The notes: a model not told the origin generated them from the sequence alone. A DNA stretch of 64,000 bases from Xenorhabdus szentirmaii DSM 16338 (GCF_002632585.1 NZ_NIBV01000001.1:235078-299077), one strand, 5' to 3'. Numbered from the stretch's first letter, positions 1-10,754 are shown. Made by a program: numbers and translations.

Positions 1-174
1 AGTACTGAAAATGGAGTTGGTGTTAATTTACGTAATTTAAAAAGTCCTGAAATTCATGCAGGTGGTAATGGGGCTACGGTATATGTTACTACAAATGGAT
101 CTGAAGATATGAAAAACATACATTTTTATGGTGATGATACCACTAAGATATTTATAGATGGTGTACCCTATTAA
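1..174 (+). CDS. C-terminal fragment of an unrecognised protein (cut by window edge)
   Basis: The first reading frame is open from base 1 to a TAA at 172-174, giving the last 57 residues of a protein whose start lies outside the window. The segment is AT-rich and reads as short beta-strand-like stretches with many Asn, Gly, Thr and Asp residues and ends in DGVPY. I do not recognise the family. Part of its coding sequence (bases 10-30) is repeated with few changes at about 208-230, inside the next small frame. The base composition is clearly lower in GC than the housekeeping genes that follow, which suggests accessory DNA. Confidence 0.5.
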   Translation, partial: STENGVGVNLRNLKSPEIHAGGNGATVYVTTNGSEDMKNIHFYGDDTTKIFIDGVPY

Positions 175-281
175 TGAAGTATATAAAAAGTTATATAGTA
201 TCGAGTAAAAATGGAGTTGATGTTAATTTAGATAATATGAAAGGAGATTTTACTGTAAATATTAAATGTGTCACTTATTAG
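174..281 (+). CDS. Possible 35-residue ORF, partial duplicate of the upstream gene
   Basis: An ATG at 174-176 overlaps the upstream stop (TAATG), the usual form of translational coupling, and the frame runs to TAG at 279-281. The product starts MKYIKSYIVSSKNGVDVNL. The NGVDVNL part matches NGVGVNL in the fragment upstream, so this is either a small coupled gene or, more likely, the remnant of a tandem duplication. No function can be assigned. Confidence 0.3.
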   Translation: MKYIKSYIVSSKNGVDVNLDNMKGDFTVNIKCVTY

Positions 282-347
282 AGATAAAATTTAAACTACA
301 TTAAAATAGTATATTTACTGAGAAATTTACTTATTTAGTATAGACAT

Positions 348-375
348 AAAAATTGTCCCTATAGGGGCAATTTTT
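348..375. terminator. Rho-independent terminator, probably bidirectional
   Basis: A-rich left arm (AAAAATTGTCCC) pairs with GGGGCAATTTTT across a tiny loop, allowing one G-U pair. A-tract on one side and T-tract on the other suit both the rightward AT-rich genes and the leftward transporter gene. Confidence 0.7.
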
Positions 376-481
376 ATGTGAATGAAAGTGATACATTAAT
401 CTCAGAATATAATTATCAACCGATTATTTTCTATACAAAAATTTTTACAAAATTCATAATTACTTATTTTCCAATGAAATA

Positions 482-1327
482 TTACCCTAATTTCATACCA
501 ATAATTCCCGCCACAATAACAACACAAGCCAATAATCGCATCTTATTGAAAGGCTCCCGCAAAATAACCACTGACAATAGCATCGCAAACAACACGCTTG
601 TTTCCCGCAATGTAGCAACCAGCACGATAGGAGCATGGCTCATTGCCCAAATAACGATGCCATAACTCAATAACTGCATTAATCCGCCTAAAACTCCCTG
701 CTTCCAATATTGGCGAATACTTTTTCCGATGGTATTTCGATATTTGGAATACATAATGACCCCCATTAGCCAGCCATTAATCGCAAACATCCAAAAAATA
801 TAAGTTAAAGCATTCTCACTGATACGGGAGCCGACACCATCGGACAAGGTATAACAGGCCGTAAATACCGAAGTGATAACCGCGGCCAGGAATGTTTTTT
901 GATCCAACCGGATGGATTTTTTCCCTTTGGGAAAGGCAATTAGCATGATCCCCACTATAATTAAACCTACCCCCAGGATCGCAAAAGACGGCAACCTTTC
1001 CTGCAAAATTAGCCAACTCAGCAAAGCAGTAATTAATGGTGCACATCCTCTGGCAATCGGATAAACCTGGCTTAAATCTCCCGTTGTATAAGAACGGCTT
1101 AAAAACAGGCAATAACCTGTATGCAAAACAGCAGATAATACTAACCACGGCAAAGAGGCAGAAGTCGGTAAACCAACCCAGAGCAATCCCGGTGTTGCAA
1201 TTATTCCGGCAAAAAAAACAATGATAGAGATGCCTAAGAACCGATCAACGCTGATCTTAACTAAAGCATTCCAACTCGCATGCAACAGAGCTGCACCAAG
1301 GACGGTTAAGAAGACTGAAGTGGTCAC
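482..1327 (-). CDS. EamA/DMT-family inner-membrane transporter
   Basis: A 281-residue integral membrane protein with about ten hydrophobic segments arranged as two similar halves, as in the drug/metabolite transporter superfamily (EamA domains). The C-terminal half carries the typical ...LRETSVLFAMLLSVVILREP segment, a hallmark of EamA repeats. The start is GTG (bases 1325-1327 read CAC on the plus strand). It is divergent from nhaA and followed by the terminator at 348-375. Substrate unknown; relatives export amino acids or small metabolites. Family call is firm, substrate is not. Confidence 0.8.
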   Translation of the reverse strand: MTTSVFLTVLGAALLHASWNALVKISVDRFLGISIIVFFAGIIATPGLLWVGLPTSASLPWLVLSAVLHTGYCLFLSRSYTTGDLSQVYPIARGCAPLITALLSWLILQERLPSFAILGVGLIIVGIMLIAFPKGKKSIRLDQKTFLAAVITSVFTACYTLSDGVGSRISENALTYIFWMFAINGWLMGVIMYSKYRNTIGKSIRQYWKQGVLGGLMQLLSYGIVIWAMSHAPIVLVATLRETSVLFAMLLSVVILREPFNKMRLLACVVIVAGIIGMKLG

Positions 1328-1540
1328 GGGATATTTTACTCATGTTATTAGCTAATTGGTGATAAAAGCATCTTCTATTATCTATTGTTATTTATCAATC
1401 TCCCACTCTGCCGAAAAAAACTACTTTCAAAAATAAATGATTCGAAAATAACGACTAAAATAGCACATATAAACTACTTTTTCCGATATAATAACTGTCA
1501 TAACATTAGCACTTCGATCAATTTCATAGGTTATCTGTTT

Positions 1541-2722
1541 ATGACTGCAATTATTCGCCAATTCTTGAAATTGGAGGCAGCTGGTGGAATTCTTCTCATC
1601 ATTGCAGCCATTATCGCCCTGATTATGGCTAACACGCCATTAGACGGCATTTATCATCAATTTCTCAATCTTCCCGTTGCCGTACAGTTCGCCGCTTTAG
1701 AAATCAATAAGCCATTATTACTATGGATAAACGATGGATTAATGGCGGTGTTTTTCCTGATCGTCGGGCTGGAAGTCAAACGTGAGCTTATAGAAGGCTC
1801 ACTTGCAGGCCGCGATAAGGCAATTTTTCCTGCCATTGCCGCACTTGGCGGAATGTTGGCCCCTGCTCTCGTCTATTTGCTGTTTAATGGAAACGATGAC
1901 ATTGCACGGCAAGGTTGGGCAATTCCGGCGGCAACAGATATCGCTTTTGCGCTTGGCATCATGGCCTTGTTGGGAAAAAGAGTTCCCACCGCATTAAAAG
2001 TATTTTTACTTGCGTTGGCAATTATTGATGACTTGGGTGTCATCGTTATTATTGCCTTGTTTTACACCAAAACAGTTTCTTTGACGGCACTTGCTCTTGC
2101 CGCGGCCATGATCGCGATACTGGCCTGGATGAACTGGAAAGGAATAGCCAAAACCTCCGCTTATCTGGTTGTAGGCATTGTTTTGTGGGTTTGTATCTTA
2201 AAGTCAGGTGTTCATGCCACACTTGCAGGTGTTATCGTTGGTTTTTTGATCCCTCTTCGCGATAAGAAAGGAGAATCCCCCTCAGAAGCGTTGGAGCATG
2301 AACTTCATCCTTGGGTAGCCTATTTGATTCTCCCTTTATTTGCCTTTGCCAATGCGGGGGTTTCATTGCAGGGCGTCACATTGAATGGCTTAACCAGTAT
2401 GCTGCCTGTTGGTATTGCCCTTGGTTTATTCATTGGCAAGCCATTGGGGATCTTTTTGTTTAGCTGGATCTCAGTAAAACTGGGTATTGCTAAGCTACCG
2501 GAAAAAATCGGCATGAAACAAATCTTCGCCGTTTCCGTACTTTGTGGGATCGGTTTTACCATGTCCATTTTTATTTCGGGACTGGCATTTGAAGGCCAGG
2601 ACGATGCTTTCAGTACCTACTCTCGCTTAGGTATTTTAATTGGTTCTACGACTGCCGCAATAATCGGTTATGGGCTATTAAACTTGCTATTGCCCAAGAT
2701 ATTGCCAAAGAAAAAAACGTAG
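1541..2722 (+). CDS. nhaA: Na+/H+ antiporter NhaA
   Basis: A 393-residue membrane antiporter that exchanges cytoplasmic Na+ for periplasmic H+, giving sodium and alkali tolerance. The [11 protein letters not shown] segment holds the paired aspartates that bind ions in E. coli NhaA (Asp163/164), and [24 protein letters not shown] and [18 protein letters not shown] are family signatures. An open frame extends 52 codons upstream, but homology with E. coli NhaA (388 residues) begins at the ATG at 1541, so that start is used. nhaR, its activator, lies downstream in the same direction, as in E. coli. Confidence 0.96.
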   Translation: MTAIIRQFLKLEAAGGILLIIAAIIALIMANTPLDGIYHQFLNLPVAVQFAALEINKPLLLWINDGLMAVFFLIVGLEVKRELIEGSLAGRDKAIFPAIAALGGMLAPALVYLLFNGNDDIARQGWAIPAATDIAFALGIMALLGKRVPTALKVFLLALAIIDDLGVIVIIALFYTKTVSLTALALAAAMIAILAWMNWKGIAKTSAYLVVGIVLWVCILKSGVHATLAGVIVGFLIPLRDKKGESPSEALEHELHPWVAYLILPLFAFANAGVSLQGVTLNGLTSMLPVGIALGLFIGKPLGIFLFSWISVKLGIAKLPEKIGMKQIFAVSVLCGIGFTMSIFISGLAFEGQDDAFSTYSRLGILIGSTTAAIIGYGLLNLLLPKILPKKKT

Positions 2723-2791
2723 CCAAACGTAGATGAATAGATTAATTTAAGCGCAGTTCCATTATCAATTGCCGAAATTACTCATTCCTTT

Positions 2792-2834
2792 GATATCGGC
2801 GGCATAACATGAACCACCGCTGTGCCGCTGATAT
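2792..2834. repeat. Imperfect hairpin downstream of nhaA
   Basis: GATATCGGCGGCA pairs with TGCCGCTGATAT with one mismatch across a 19-base loop. It lacks a T-tract, so it may stabilise the 3' end rather than terminate. It lies 70 bp after nhaA. Confidence 0.4.
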
Positions 2835-2902
2835 TTCACCTCAACAAAAAATAGGAGAACGCTACAGTCTGGCGGCCTACAATGTATATTGTCAGGGCTG
2901 TT

Positions 2903-3025
2903 AATACCGACAAATTTCAAATTACAGTATGGTGGTCAATAAATAGACCTTCGGTCACAAGCTGAATATGGCGACATGATCCGGAACAGCCAACGAAACT
3001 GCGTCTTGAAAGATGAAAGGTATAC
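2903..3025. repeat. Degenerate ERIC (IRU) element between nhaA and nhaR
   Basis: The segment begins like the left end of an ERIC element (ATACCGACAAATTTCAAATT against the canonical ATACCCAATGGATTTCAAGTT) and ends with CAGCCAACGAAACTGC, then CTTGAAAGATGAAAGGTATAC, close to the canonical right end. Length of about 123 bp fits the family's 127 bp. The centre has diverged. It creates a spurious in-frame extension of the nhaR frame. Confidence 0.7.
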
Positions 3026-3053
3026 AGATGTGAGGCAATACAAGGATAAAAAT

Positions 3054-3980
3054 ATGCGGGTTTCACATTTAAATTTTAACCATCTTTATTATTTTTGGCA
3101 CGTTTGCAAGGAAGGCTCTGTTGTCGGCGCAGCAGAAGCATTATATCTAACACCACAAACTATTACCGGGCAAATTAAGGCATTAGAAGAACGCCTCGGT
3201 GGGAAACTCTTCAAACGCCAAGGCAGAGGCTTAGTCCCTTCTGAATTAGGACAGCTGATTTTCCGTTATGCGGATAAAATGTTTACCCTTAGTCAGGAAA
3301 TGCTGGACATCGTTACTTATAGCCGTGAATCAAATCTGCTGTTTGATGTCGGTGTCGCTGATGCACTGTCCAAAACCTTAGTCAGCAAAGTGCTGGAAAC
3401 GGCCGTTGCAGAACATGAAAAAATTCACTTGCGCTGTTTTGAATCAACCCATGAAATGCTGCTTGAACAACTCAGTCAGCATAAACTGGATATGATCCTG
3501 TCAGATTGTCCGGTCGATTCGTCACAACAGGAAGGACTATTTTCAGTAAAATTAGGTGAATGCAACATTAGTTTTTACTGTCGCCAGCCAATTCCTGAAA
3601 AATCGTTTCCTGAGTGTTTGGAAGAGCGCCGCTTGCTGATCCCGGGTCGTCGTTCAATGCTGGGCAGAAAACTTCTGACCTGGATACACAATAAAAACCT
3701 TCAGGTTGAAGTGTTGGGCGAATTTGATGACGCTGCGTTGATGAAAGCCTTTGGTATGTACCACAATGCCATTTTCATTGCGCCTTCTTTCTACGCCAAT
3801 GACATTTTTGCAGATAGTGATATTGTTGAGATAGGGCGATTAGACGCCGTTCAGGAAGAGTATTACGTCATTTTTGCCGAGCGAATGATCCAGCATCCGG
3901 CAGTTCAAAGGGTATGCAACAAGGATTTTTCTGCTTTATTCAATACACCGCTTAAAAGCAGCCCTGAAAAATTACGTTAG
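3054..3980 (+). CDS. nhaR: LysR-family activator of nhaA
   Basis: A 308-residue transcription factor. Residues about 5-65 form the LysR winged helix ([20 protein letters not shown]... [17 protein letters not shown]), and the rest is the effector-binding domain with [22 protein letters not shown]. It is nearly superimposable on E. coli NhaR, which activates nhaA in response to Na+. The open frame reaches back to 2976 through an ERIC repeat, but homology starts at the ATG at 3054, preceded by AAGGA at about 3042, so the upstream codons are rejected. Confidence 0.95.
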   Translation: MRVSHLNFNHLYYFWHVCKEGSVVGAAEALYLTPQTITGQIKALEERLGGKLFKRQGRGLVPSELGQLIFRYADKMFTLSQEMLDIVTYSRESNLLFDVGVADALSKTLVSKVLETAVAEHEKIHLRCFESTHEMLLEQLSQHKLDMILSDCPVDSSQQEGLFSVKLGECNISFYCRQPIPEKSFPECLEERRLLIPGRRSMLGRKLLTWIHNKNLQVEVLGEFDDAALMKAFGMYHNAIFIAPSFYANDIFADSDIVEIGRLDAVQEEYYVIFAERMIQHPAVQRVCNKDFSALFNTPLKSSPEKLR

Positions 3981-4027
3981 AACAATGCTGAAATGACTTT
4001 AAGCTCATCGTCTGCAAATGAGCAGAT

Positions 4028-4058
4028 ACAAAAAAACCGGCTAAATGCCGGTTTTTTT
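4028..4058. terminator. Terminator shared by nhaR and rpsT (convergent)
   Basis: AAAAAACCGGC and GCCGGTTTTTT flank a five-base loop. A-tract and T-tract on opposite sides make it functional in both directions, as expected between the convergent nhaR and rpsT genes. Confidence 0.85.
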
Positions 4059-4079
4059 CAGCATAACCAAAACAAATAA

Positions 4080-4340
4080 TTACATTGCTTTGATTTGCGC
4101 TGCCAGAGCAGATTTATGACGTGCTGCTTTGTTTTTGTGGATCAGACCCTTGCAGGCGTGACGATCAACAATTGGTTGCATGTCATTGAATGCTTTCTGT
4201 GCAGCTTCTTTATCGCCAGCAGCGATGGCCGCGTATACTTTCTTGATAAAAGTACGCACCATAGAACGACGGCTTGCATTGTGCTGACGGCGTTTCTCAG
4301 ACTGTACGGCGCGTTTCTTAGCTGATTTGATATTAGCCAA
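4080..4340 (-). CDS. rpsT: 30S ribosomal protein S20
   Basis: An 86-residue basic protein starting [20 protein letters not shown] and ending in the alanine/lysine-rich helices of bacterial S20, which binds 16S rRNA early in 30S assembly. The start codon is TTG (bases 4338-4340 read CAA on the plus strand), as in E. coli, where the UUG start takes part in translational autoregulation. One residue shorter than E. coli S20. Converges with nhaR and diverges from ribF. Confidence 0.97.
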   Translation of the reverse strand: MANIKSAKKRAVQSEKRRQHNASRRSMVRTFIKKVYAAIAAGDKEAAQKAFNDMQPIVDRHACKGLIHKNKAARHKSALAAQIKAM

Positions 4341-4688
4341 GGTCCAACTCCCAAATATATTCTATCGAGGACAATTCAAAGGCCGAGGAATATGCCTGTT
4401 CAGCCTTCTTTTGTCAATGGATTTGTGCAAATAAGCGTCGCTGTACGACGACGCTGGTTACGTTGTGATGGGGCGGGATTTTATCAGCTTACTGAAAGGG
4501 AATACAGTCTTTCGCAATAAAAAACTGAATGAATCACAGATAAATGCGATAAATTAAATATTTTTCGGGCATCTGGCCTATTTTTATTGTATGAATCAGG
4601 TTATTAATTAAAACCCTTTGTGATCGTGGGTTAACCTTGCACGTCGTACAAGGTATAATCCGGCAATTTCCACGGTATTGAGCCAGCT
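4341..4688. promoter_or_regulatory. Divergent promoter region of rpsT and ribF
   Basis: A 348-bp gap with no convincing gene. It must contain the leftward rpsT promoters and the rightward promoter of ribF-ileS-lspA-fkpB-ispH. I could not fix individual promoter hexamers with confidence. Confidence 0.5.
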
Positions 4689-5633
4689 ATGGAGCTAATT
4701 CGCGGTATACACAATATCCGGGCGCGTCACCATGGTTGCGTGCTGACGATTGGTAATTTTGATGGTGTCCATCGCGGGCATCAAGCTTTATTAAAACACT
4801 TGAAGCAAGAAGGGTTGCGTCTCGGATTACCGACTATGGTCATGATCTTCGAACCGCAGCCACTGGAAGTTTTTGTTGCAGATAAATCGCCAGCTCGCCT
4901 GACGCGGCTAAGAGATAAAATAAAATATCTGGTACGAAATGGCGTTGATTACCTGTTGTGTGTGAAATTTGACAAACATTTTGCAGCCAACTCGCCTGAA
5001 TCCTTTGTTTCACAGTTGCTCGTTGAAAAACTGGGTGTTAAGTTTCTGGCAATAGGGGATGATTTCCGTTTTGGTAAAAATCGCCTCGGCGATTTTCAAT
5101 ATTTGCAACAAGCAGGTAAACAATACCATTTTGATGTCGCCAGCACAGGCAGCTTTTGTGACAGCGGTCTTCGGATCAGCAGTACAGCCATTCGTCAGGC
5201 ATTGCAAGATGATGATCTGGCCTTGGCAGAGCTATTATTGGGGCATCCCTACAGCATAAGCGGCAGAGTCGTTCACGGTAAACAGCTGGGGCGTACCATC
5301 GGGTTTCCCACGGCTAACTTACCATTGAAGCGGCTGGTTGCACCTGTTAAGGGTGTTTATGCTGTTGAAGTCCATGGATTGGGGGATAAACCCTTGCCGG
5401 GGGTTGCCAATATAGGCAATCGCCCCACCGTTGCGGGCCAAGGCCAACAACTCGAAGTACATTTGATTGATGCCCGGATGGATCTCTATGGGCGTCATAT
5501 CGACGTGGTGTTACGCAAAAAATTGCGTGATGAGCAGCGGTTTGCTTCGCTTGATGCGCTTAAACAGCAAATCGCAAATGATGTGGTTGCCGCAAGAAAT
5601 TATCTCTTGCAGCGATCCGAGTCATGTATCTGA
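4689..5633 (+). CDS. ribF: Bifunctional riboflavin kinase / FAD synthetase
   Basis: A 314-residue cytoplasmic enzyme that phosphorylates riboflavin to FMN and adenylylates FMN to FAD. The N-terminal nucleotidyltransferase domain shows TIGNFDGVHRGHQALL (about residues 20-35) and GDDFRFGKNRLGD. The C-terminal flavokinase domain (from about residue 187) has GRVVHGKQLGRTIGFPTANL and GVYAVEV. Length matches E. coli RibF (313). First gene of the conserved ribF-ileS-lspA-fkpB-ispH block. Confidence 0.97.
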   Translation: MELIRGIHNIRARHHGCVLTIGNFDGVHRGHQALLKHLKQEGLRLGLPTMVMIFEPQPLEVFVADKSPARLTRLRDKIKYLVRNGVDYLLCVKFDKHFAANSPESFVSQLLVEKLGVKFLAIGDDFRFGKNRLGDFQYLQQAGKQYHFDVASTGSFCDSGLRISSTAIRQALQDDDLALAELLLGHPYSISGRVVHGKQLGRTIGFPTANLPLKRLVAPVKGVYAVEVHGLGDKPLPGVANIGNRPTVAGQGQQLEVHLIDARMDLYGRHIDVVLRKKLRDEQRFASLDALKQQIANDVVAARNYLLQRSESCI

Positions 5634-5714
5634 TATCCAATAGATTTCATTTTACGGCATGACGGCGAGTAAACGAATACCCAAGCATGTCGGTGACGAT
5701 CTGCTCACTGTGCA

Positions 5715-5753
5715 ATGGTCACTATACTATATAGCTATATAGATAGTGGCCAT
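5715..5753. repeat. Long near-perfect palindrome in the ribF-ileS gap
   Basis: ATGGTCACTAT pairs with ATAGTGGCCAT (one G-U), and the interior CTATATAGCTATATAG is itself a perfect palindrome, giving a stem of about 17 bp with one bulged A and a four-base loop. There is no T-tract after it. It lies about 95 bp before ileS. Confidence 0.6.
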
Positions 5754-5847
5754 GCGGTAACCGGGCAACGAAAACGTAGCCAGTACAGCTGCAATGTGAA
5801 AGATAACGGATAAGGATATAGCGGAAAATTGGAACTGAGAATCTATA

Positions 5848-8661
5848 ATGAGTGACTATAAAGACACCCTGAATTTACCGGAAACAGGGTTCCCCATGCG
5901 CGGGGATTTAGCTAAGCGCGAACCAGATATGTTGAAACGTTGGTACAAGGAAGGTTTGTATCAGGCAATCCGAAAAACAAAGTCTGGCAAGAAAACGTTT
6001 ATTTTGCATGATGGCCCTCCTTATGCAAATGGCGATATTCATATTGGTCACTCAGTTAATAAAATTCTCAAAGATATTGTTGTTAAGTCCAAAGGGCTAT
6101 CAGGCTACGATTCGCCTTATATTCCCGGTTGGGACTGCCATGGTTTGCCAATTGAGCTCAAGGTTGAGCAAATTATCGGCAAGCCGGGGGAAAAATTTTC
6201 CGCTGCTGAATTCCGTGCTGAGTGCCGTAAATATGCGATGACCCAGGTCGAAACACAAAAAGCGGGCTTCAAGCGTCTGGGTGTGCTGGGCGACTGGGAC
6301 AAACCTTACCTGACGATGGATTTCAAAACAGAAGCAGACATCATTCGTGCTCTGGGTCGCATCATCAAGAATGGTCATTTGCTGAAAGGTGTGAAACCCG
6401 TCCACTGGTGTACTGACTGTGGCTCCTCTCTCGCCGAAGCGGAAGTGGAATACTACGACAGAACTTCTCCTTCCATTGATGTGAGTTTCCCTGCCGTTGA
6501 TGCAGATGCCGTGTATGCCAAATTTGGTGTGCAACCTCAGGGGCTGCCAGTTTCTTTGGCCATCTGGACAACCACACCATGGACATTGCCTGCCAACCGT
6601 GCAATTTCGTTGGGTGCAGAAATCACCTACCAATTGGTCAAAGTGGACAATGAATACCTGATCCTGGCGGCTGAGCTGGTCGAACAGGTCATGCAACGCG
6701 CAGGTATCACATCATGGGAAGCTGTCAGCAACTGTACGGGCGCCGATCTGGAACTGATGCGCTTCAACCATCCATTCATGGGCTTCGACGCACCAGCCAT
6801 CCTTGGTGATCACGTTACGCTTGAAGCCGGTACCGGTGCAGTGCACACCGCAGGTGGCCATGGGCCGGACGACTACTCCATCAGCCTGAAATACGGCCTT
6901 GAGATAGCCAACCCTGTGGGGCCGAATGGCTGCTACATCTCTGGCACTTATCCGTCTCTGGATGGTGTATTTGTCTTCAAGGCGAACGATATCATCGTCG
7001 AACTGCTGAAAGAAAAAGGCGCATTGCTGAGTCTGCACAAAATCCAGCACAGCTACCCTTGCTGCTGGCGCCACAAAAAACCGATTATTTTCCGTGCAAC
7101 ACCTCAGTGGTTCATCAGCATGGATAAAAACGGTCTGCGTGAGCAGTCCCTGAAAGAGATCAAAGACGTTCAGTGGATACCGGGCTGGGGACAAGCGCGT
7201 ATCGAATCCATGGTAGAAAATCGCCCTGACTGGTGTATTTCCCGTCAGCGCACTTGGGGCGTGCCCATGTCTCTGTTTATTCATAAAGAGACTCAGGAAC
7301 CTCATCCGCGCACCGTCGAATTGATCGAAGAAGTCGCCAAGCGCGTTGAAATCGATGGCATTCAGGCTTGGTGGGATCTGGACGCAACAGAACTGCTGGG
7401 TGATGAGGCCGCTGATTACATCAAAGCTCAGGATACCCTGGATGTCTGGTTTGATTCAGGAAGCACCCATTCTTCCGTAGTTGATACCCGTCCGGAATTC
7501 CACGGCCATGCTGCCGATATCTATCTGGAAGGTTCTGACCAGCATCGTGGTTGGTTCATGTCCTCACTGATGCTGTCTACTGCGATTAAAGGCAAAGCCC
7601 CTTATCGCCAAGTGCTGACACATGGTTTCACCGTTGATGAACAAGGCCGTAAAATGTCCAAGTCCATCGGCAACACCGTCAGCCCACAAGATGTCATGAA
7701 CAAACTGGGCGCAGATATTCTGCGTTTATGGGTTGCCTCCACTGACTATAGCGGCGAAATCGCTGTTTCTGACGAGATCCTGAAGCGTTCTGCTGATGCT
7801 TACCGCCGTATCCGCAATACCGCCCGCTTCCTGCTGGCAAACCTGAATGGTTTCAACCCAGAGCAACACATGGTCAAAGCCGAAGATATGGTTGTTCTGG
7901 ATCGCTGGGCAGTGGGCCGTGCTCAAGCGGCACAAGCCGATATCCTCAAATCTTATGACGAATACGATTTCCACTCTGTGGTTCAGCGTTTAATGCAATT
8001 CTGCTCCGTGGAAATGGGTTCTTTCTATCTGGATATCATTAAAGATCGCCAATACACCGCGAAAGGTGACAGCCTTGCCCGTCGCAGCTGCCAGACAGCA
8101 TTATTCCATATCGCTGAAGCGCTGGTCCGCTGGATGGCACCCATTCTGTCTTTCACCGCAGATGAAGTCTGGAATGAACTGCCGGGTGAACGCGCTCAGT
8201 ATGTCTTCACCGAAGAGTGGTATGAAGGACTGTTCGGTTTGGCAAGTGGCGAAGATATGAACGATACTTTCTGGGCTGAGCTGCTGGAAGTACGCGGTGA
8301 AGTCAACAAAGTTCTTGAGCAGGCCCGTGCTGATAAACATATCCGCAGTTCACTGGAAGCCGCTGTCACGCTTTATGCTGATGAAGCACTGGCAGGAAAA
8401 CTCAACAAACTGTCTGACGAATTGCGTTTTGTCCTGCTGACTTCTCGGGCTGATGTAGCGGCATATGCAACTGCGGGTGACGATGCACAGCAAAGCGAGC
8501 TTGCTGGCCTGAAAGTTTCTTTCCGCAAAGCAGACGGTGAGAAATGCCCACGTTGCTGGCATTATTCTAAAAATGTGGGTCTGGTGGCGGAACATGCAGA
8601 ACTTTGCGGCCGCTGTGTGATTAACGTTGCCGGCAACGGTGAAGAGCGTAAATTTGCCTGA
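5848..8661 (+). CDS. ileS: Isoleucyl-tRNA synthetase
   Basis: A 937-residue class I synthetase that charges tRNA-Ile, with an editing domain that removes misactivated valine. The HIGH motif is at residues 65-68 ([10 protein letters not shown]) and KMSKS at 602-606 ([10 protein letters not shown]). [13 protein letters not shown] and HGPDDY belong to the CP1 editing domain. The C-terminus has the zinc-binding [10 protein letters not shown]...CGRC set. Length matches E. coli (938). The stop TGA overlaps the lspA start by one base (TGATG). Confidence 0.98.
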   Translation: MSDYKDTLNLPETGFPMRGDLAKREPDMLKRWYKEGLYQAIRKTKSGKKTFILHDGPPYANGDIHIGHSVNKILKDIVVKSKGLSGYDSPYIPGWDCHGLPIELKVEQIIGKPGEKFSAAEFRAECRKYAMTQVETQKAGFKRLGVLGDWDKPYLTMDFKTEADIIRALGRIIKNGHLLKGVKPVHWCTDCGSSLAEAEVEYYDRTSPSIDVSFPAVDADAVYAKFGVQPQGLPVSLAIWTTTPWTLPANRAISLGAEITYQLVKVDNEYLILAAELVEQVMQRAGITSWEAVSNCTGADLELMRFNHPFMGFDAPAILGDHVTLEAGTGAVHTAGGHGPDDYSISLKYGLEIANPVGPNGCYISGTYPSLDGVFVFKANDIIVELLKEKGALLSLHKIQHSYPCCWRHKKPIIFRATPQWFISMDKNGLREQSLKEIKDVQWIPGWGQARIESMVENRPDWCISRQRTWGVPMSLFIHKETQEPHPRTVELIEEVAKRVEIDGIQAWWDLDATELLGDEAADYIKAQDTLDVWFDSGSTHSSVVDTRPEFHGHAADIYLEGSDQHRGWFMSSLMLSTAIKGKAPYRQVLTHGFTVDEQGRKMSKSIGNTVSPQDVMNKLGADILRLWVASTDYSGEIAVSDEILKRSADAYRRIRNTARFLLANLNGFNPEQHMVKAEDMVVLDRWAVGRAQAAQADILKSYDEYDFHSVVQRLMQFCSVEMGSFYLDIIKDRQYTAKGDSLARRSCQTALFHIAEALVRWMAPILSFTADEVWNELPGERAQYVFTEEWYEGLFGLASGEDMNDTFWAELLEVRGEVNKVLEQARADKHIRSSLEAAVTLYADEALAGKLNKLSDELRFVLLTSRADVAAYATAGDDAQQSELAGLKVSFRKADGEKCPRCWHYSKNVGLVAEHAELCGRCVINVAGNGEERKFA

Positions 8662-9197
8662 TGAATAAGCCCATTTGTTCCACCGGACTTCGCTGGCTTT
8701 GGCTGGTTGCTGTGGTATTGATATTGGATTTGGGAAGTAAGTACCTAGTACTGCAAAACTTCTCGCTATACGAATCCATTCCGTTGATGCCTTATTTCAA
8801 TCTGACTTATGCTCAGAATTTAGGGGCTGCTTTCAGCTTTCTGGCTGATAAGGGTGGCTGGCAGCGTTGGTTCTTTGCCTTGGTTGCAACCGTCATTACC
8901 CTTGTATTGATGGTCATGATGTACCGTTCCAGCGCCAGACAAAAACTGAGCAATATCGCCTACGCTTTAGTCATTGGTGGGGCATTGGGGAATTTATTCG
9001 ATCGGCTGGTACATGGGTTTGTTGTCGATTTCATCGATTTTTATGTCGGGGAATGGCACTGGCCGACCTTTAACATCGCAGATTCAGCAATCTGCATCGG
9101 GGCGGCCCTCATTATCATAGAAAGCTTTATCGGTCCGAATGACAAGCAACGGGATGACAACCCACTGAATGACGAGCAAAAAGCGCCAAAAGCCTAG
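8661..9197 (+). CDS. lspA: Prolipoprotein signal peptidase II
   Basis: A 178-residue inner-membrane aspartyl protease that cleaves the signal peptide from diacylglyceryl-modified prolipoproteins. It has four hydrophobic segments and the two conserved catalytic blocks [19 protein letters not shown] and [11 protein letters not shown], each with an essential Asp. The ATG at 8661 overlaps the ileS stop, implying translational coupling. The C-terminal tail after residue 160 is polar and slightly longer than in E. coli (164 residues). Confidence 0.96.
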   Translation: MNKPICSTGLRWLWLVAVVLILDLGSKYLVLQNFSLYESIPLMPYFNLTYAQNLGAAFSFLADKGGWQRWFFALVATVITLVLMVMMYRSSARQKLSNIAYALVIGGALGNLFDRLVHGFVVDFIDFYVGEWHWPTFNIADSAICIGAALIIIESFIGPNDKQRDDNPLNDEQKAPKA

Positions 9198-9309
9198 TCA
9201 TTCAAAGAATGATAATAAATCAGCCCCGGTTAACAAAACTGGGGCTGATGATTTCATACTGTCATACGGTATACTTGTAATCACTTTTTAAGCAAAAGGT
9301 CTGAGCAAC

Positions 9310-9780
9310 ATGTCAATGCAGGCGCAAGCGCATAGTGCTGTTTTATTACACTTCACATTAAAGCTGGATGATGGTTCAACAGCAGACTCGACTTACAGCC
9401 AAGGCAAGCCCGCATTATTCCGCCTTGGTGATGGTAGCCTCTCTACCCCATTGGAGCAGCAACTCCTTGGATTGAAAGCGGGTGATAAACATCAATTCAC
9501 GCTGGCGGGAGAAACCATTTTTGGTAAACACAATCCTGATTTGGTGCAATACTTTACTCCGCGTGATTTCGCTGATGCCGGTACGCCAGAAGTTGGAACC
9601 ATCATGCTGTTTACAGCCATGAACGGCAGTGAGATGCCGGGGTTGATCAAAGAAGTCGCTGAAGGCTCCATCACTGTTGATTTTAACCATCCGCTGGCTG
9701 AACAGAACATCACTTTTGATATTGAAGTGTTGGAAATTGACCCTCAGTTGGAGGAAACCCATGCAAATATTGCTGGCTAA
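9310..9780 (+). CDS. fkpB: FKBP-type peptidyl-prolyl isomerase FkpB (SlpA)
   Basis: A 156-residue SlyD-like isomerase. The FKBP domain reads [15 protein letters not shown] near the N-terminus and [19 protein letters not shown] at the C-terminus, with an insert-in-flap domain between them (residues about 70-120). No signal peptide, so cytoplasmic. Its end overlaps the ispH start by 20 bp. Slightly longer than E. coli FkpB (149) through N- and C-terminal tails. Confidence 0.94.
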   Translation: MSMQAQAHSAVLLHFTLKLDDGSTADSTYSQGKPALFRLGDGSLSTPLEQQLLGLKAGDKHQFTLAGETIFGKHNPDLVQYFTPRDFADAGTPEVGTIMLFTAMNGSEMPGLIKEVAEGSITVDFNHPLAEQNITFDIEVLEIDPQLEETHANIAG

Positions 9781-10714
9781 CCCTCGTGGTTTCTGTGCTG
9801 GTGTAGATCGTGCCATCAGCATTGTAGAACGTGCACTAGAATTGTACGGCGCGCCCATTTATGTGCGCCATGAAGTTGTGCACAACCGTTATGTCGTTGA
9901 TAACCTGAGAAAACGTGGCGCTATTTTCATTGAGGAAATATCTGAAGTTCCTGATGGTGCAATCCTGATATTTTCAGCTCACGGCGTCTCCCAAGCCATT
10001 CGCGCAGAAGCCCGCAGCCGCAACCTGACCATGTTGTTTGATGCTACCTGCCCGTTGGTCACTAAAGTACATATGGAAGTGGCAAGGGCAAGCCGTAAAG
10101 GCAAAGAAGCGATTCTGATTGGTCATGCCGGTCATCCTGAAGTGGAAGGCACGATGGGTCAATATAATAACCCTGAAGGCGGCATGTATTTGGTGGAATC
10201 ACCGGAAGATGTCTGGAAGCTGCAAGTGAAAGATGAAAACAATCTTTGCTTCATGACGCAAACAACGCTTTCTGTCGATGATACATCCGAAGTGATTGAC
10301 GCACTTAATGCCCGCTTTCCAAAAATTATCGGCCCACGTAAAGATGACATTTGCTACGCCACCACCAACCGCCAGGAAGCTGTTCGCGATTTAGCTTCCG
10401 GAGCTGATGTCGTTTTGGTCGTTGGTTCCAAAAACTCATCAAACTCAAACCGGCTGGCCGAATTGGCACAGCGCGTTGGAAAACCAGCTTATTTGATTGA
10501 TTCTGCGGATGATATCCAAGAAGAATGGATTGAAAAAGTGAATGCGATCGGTGTCACTGCGGGGGCATCAGCACCGGATATTCTGGTACAGCAAGTGATT
10601 GAACGCCTGAAAATGCTTGGTGCGAAAACAGTTAATGAATTGCATGGTCGCGAAGAAAATATTGTTTTTGAAGTCCCCAAAGAACTGCGGGTTGAAGTGA
10701 AAGAGATTGATTAA
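9761..10714 (+). CDS. ispH: 4-hydroxy-3-methylbut-2-enyl diphosphate reductase
   Basis: The last enzyme of the MEP isoprenoid pathway, reducing HMBPP to IPP and DMAPP with a [4Fe-4S] cluster. The three cluster cysteines are visible in [13 protein letters not shown] (Cys12), [11 protein letters not shown] and [11 protein letters not shown]. The 317-residue product begins at the ATG at 9761, preceded by GGAGG at 9750-9754. A frame extension to 9677 lies inside fkpB and is ignored. Overlaps fkpB by 20 bp. Confidence 0.97.
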   Translation: MQILLANPRGFCAGVDRAISIVERALELYGAPIYVRHEVVHNRYVVDNLRKRGAIFIEEISEVPDGAILIFSAHGVSQAIRAEARSRNLTMLFDATCPLVTKVHMEVARASRKGKEAILIGHAGHPEVEGTMGQYNNPEGGMYLVESPEDVWKLQVKDENNLCFMTQTTLSVDDTSEVIDALNARFPKIIGPRKDDICYATTNRQEAVRDLASGADVVLVVGSKNSSNSNRLAELAQRVGKPAYLIDSADDIQEEWIEKVNAIGVTAGASAPDILVQQVIERLKMLGAKTVNELHGREENIVFEVPKELRVEVKEID

Positions 10715-10754
10715 AATCACGTTGCTGAATCTTTCAATCACTAAAATATTAAAT

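Noticed and set aside
1385..1540. N-terminal extension of the nhaA frame
   Set aside because: The 52 extra codons have no similarity to NhaA, and homology begins exactly at the ATG at 1541.
6100..6696. Long minus-strand open frame opposite ileS
   Set aside because: Shadow frame inside a conserved gene with clear codon usage on the plus strand.
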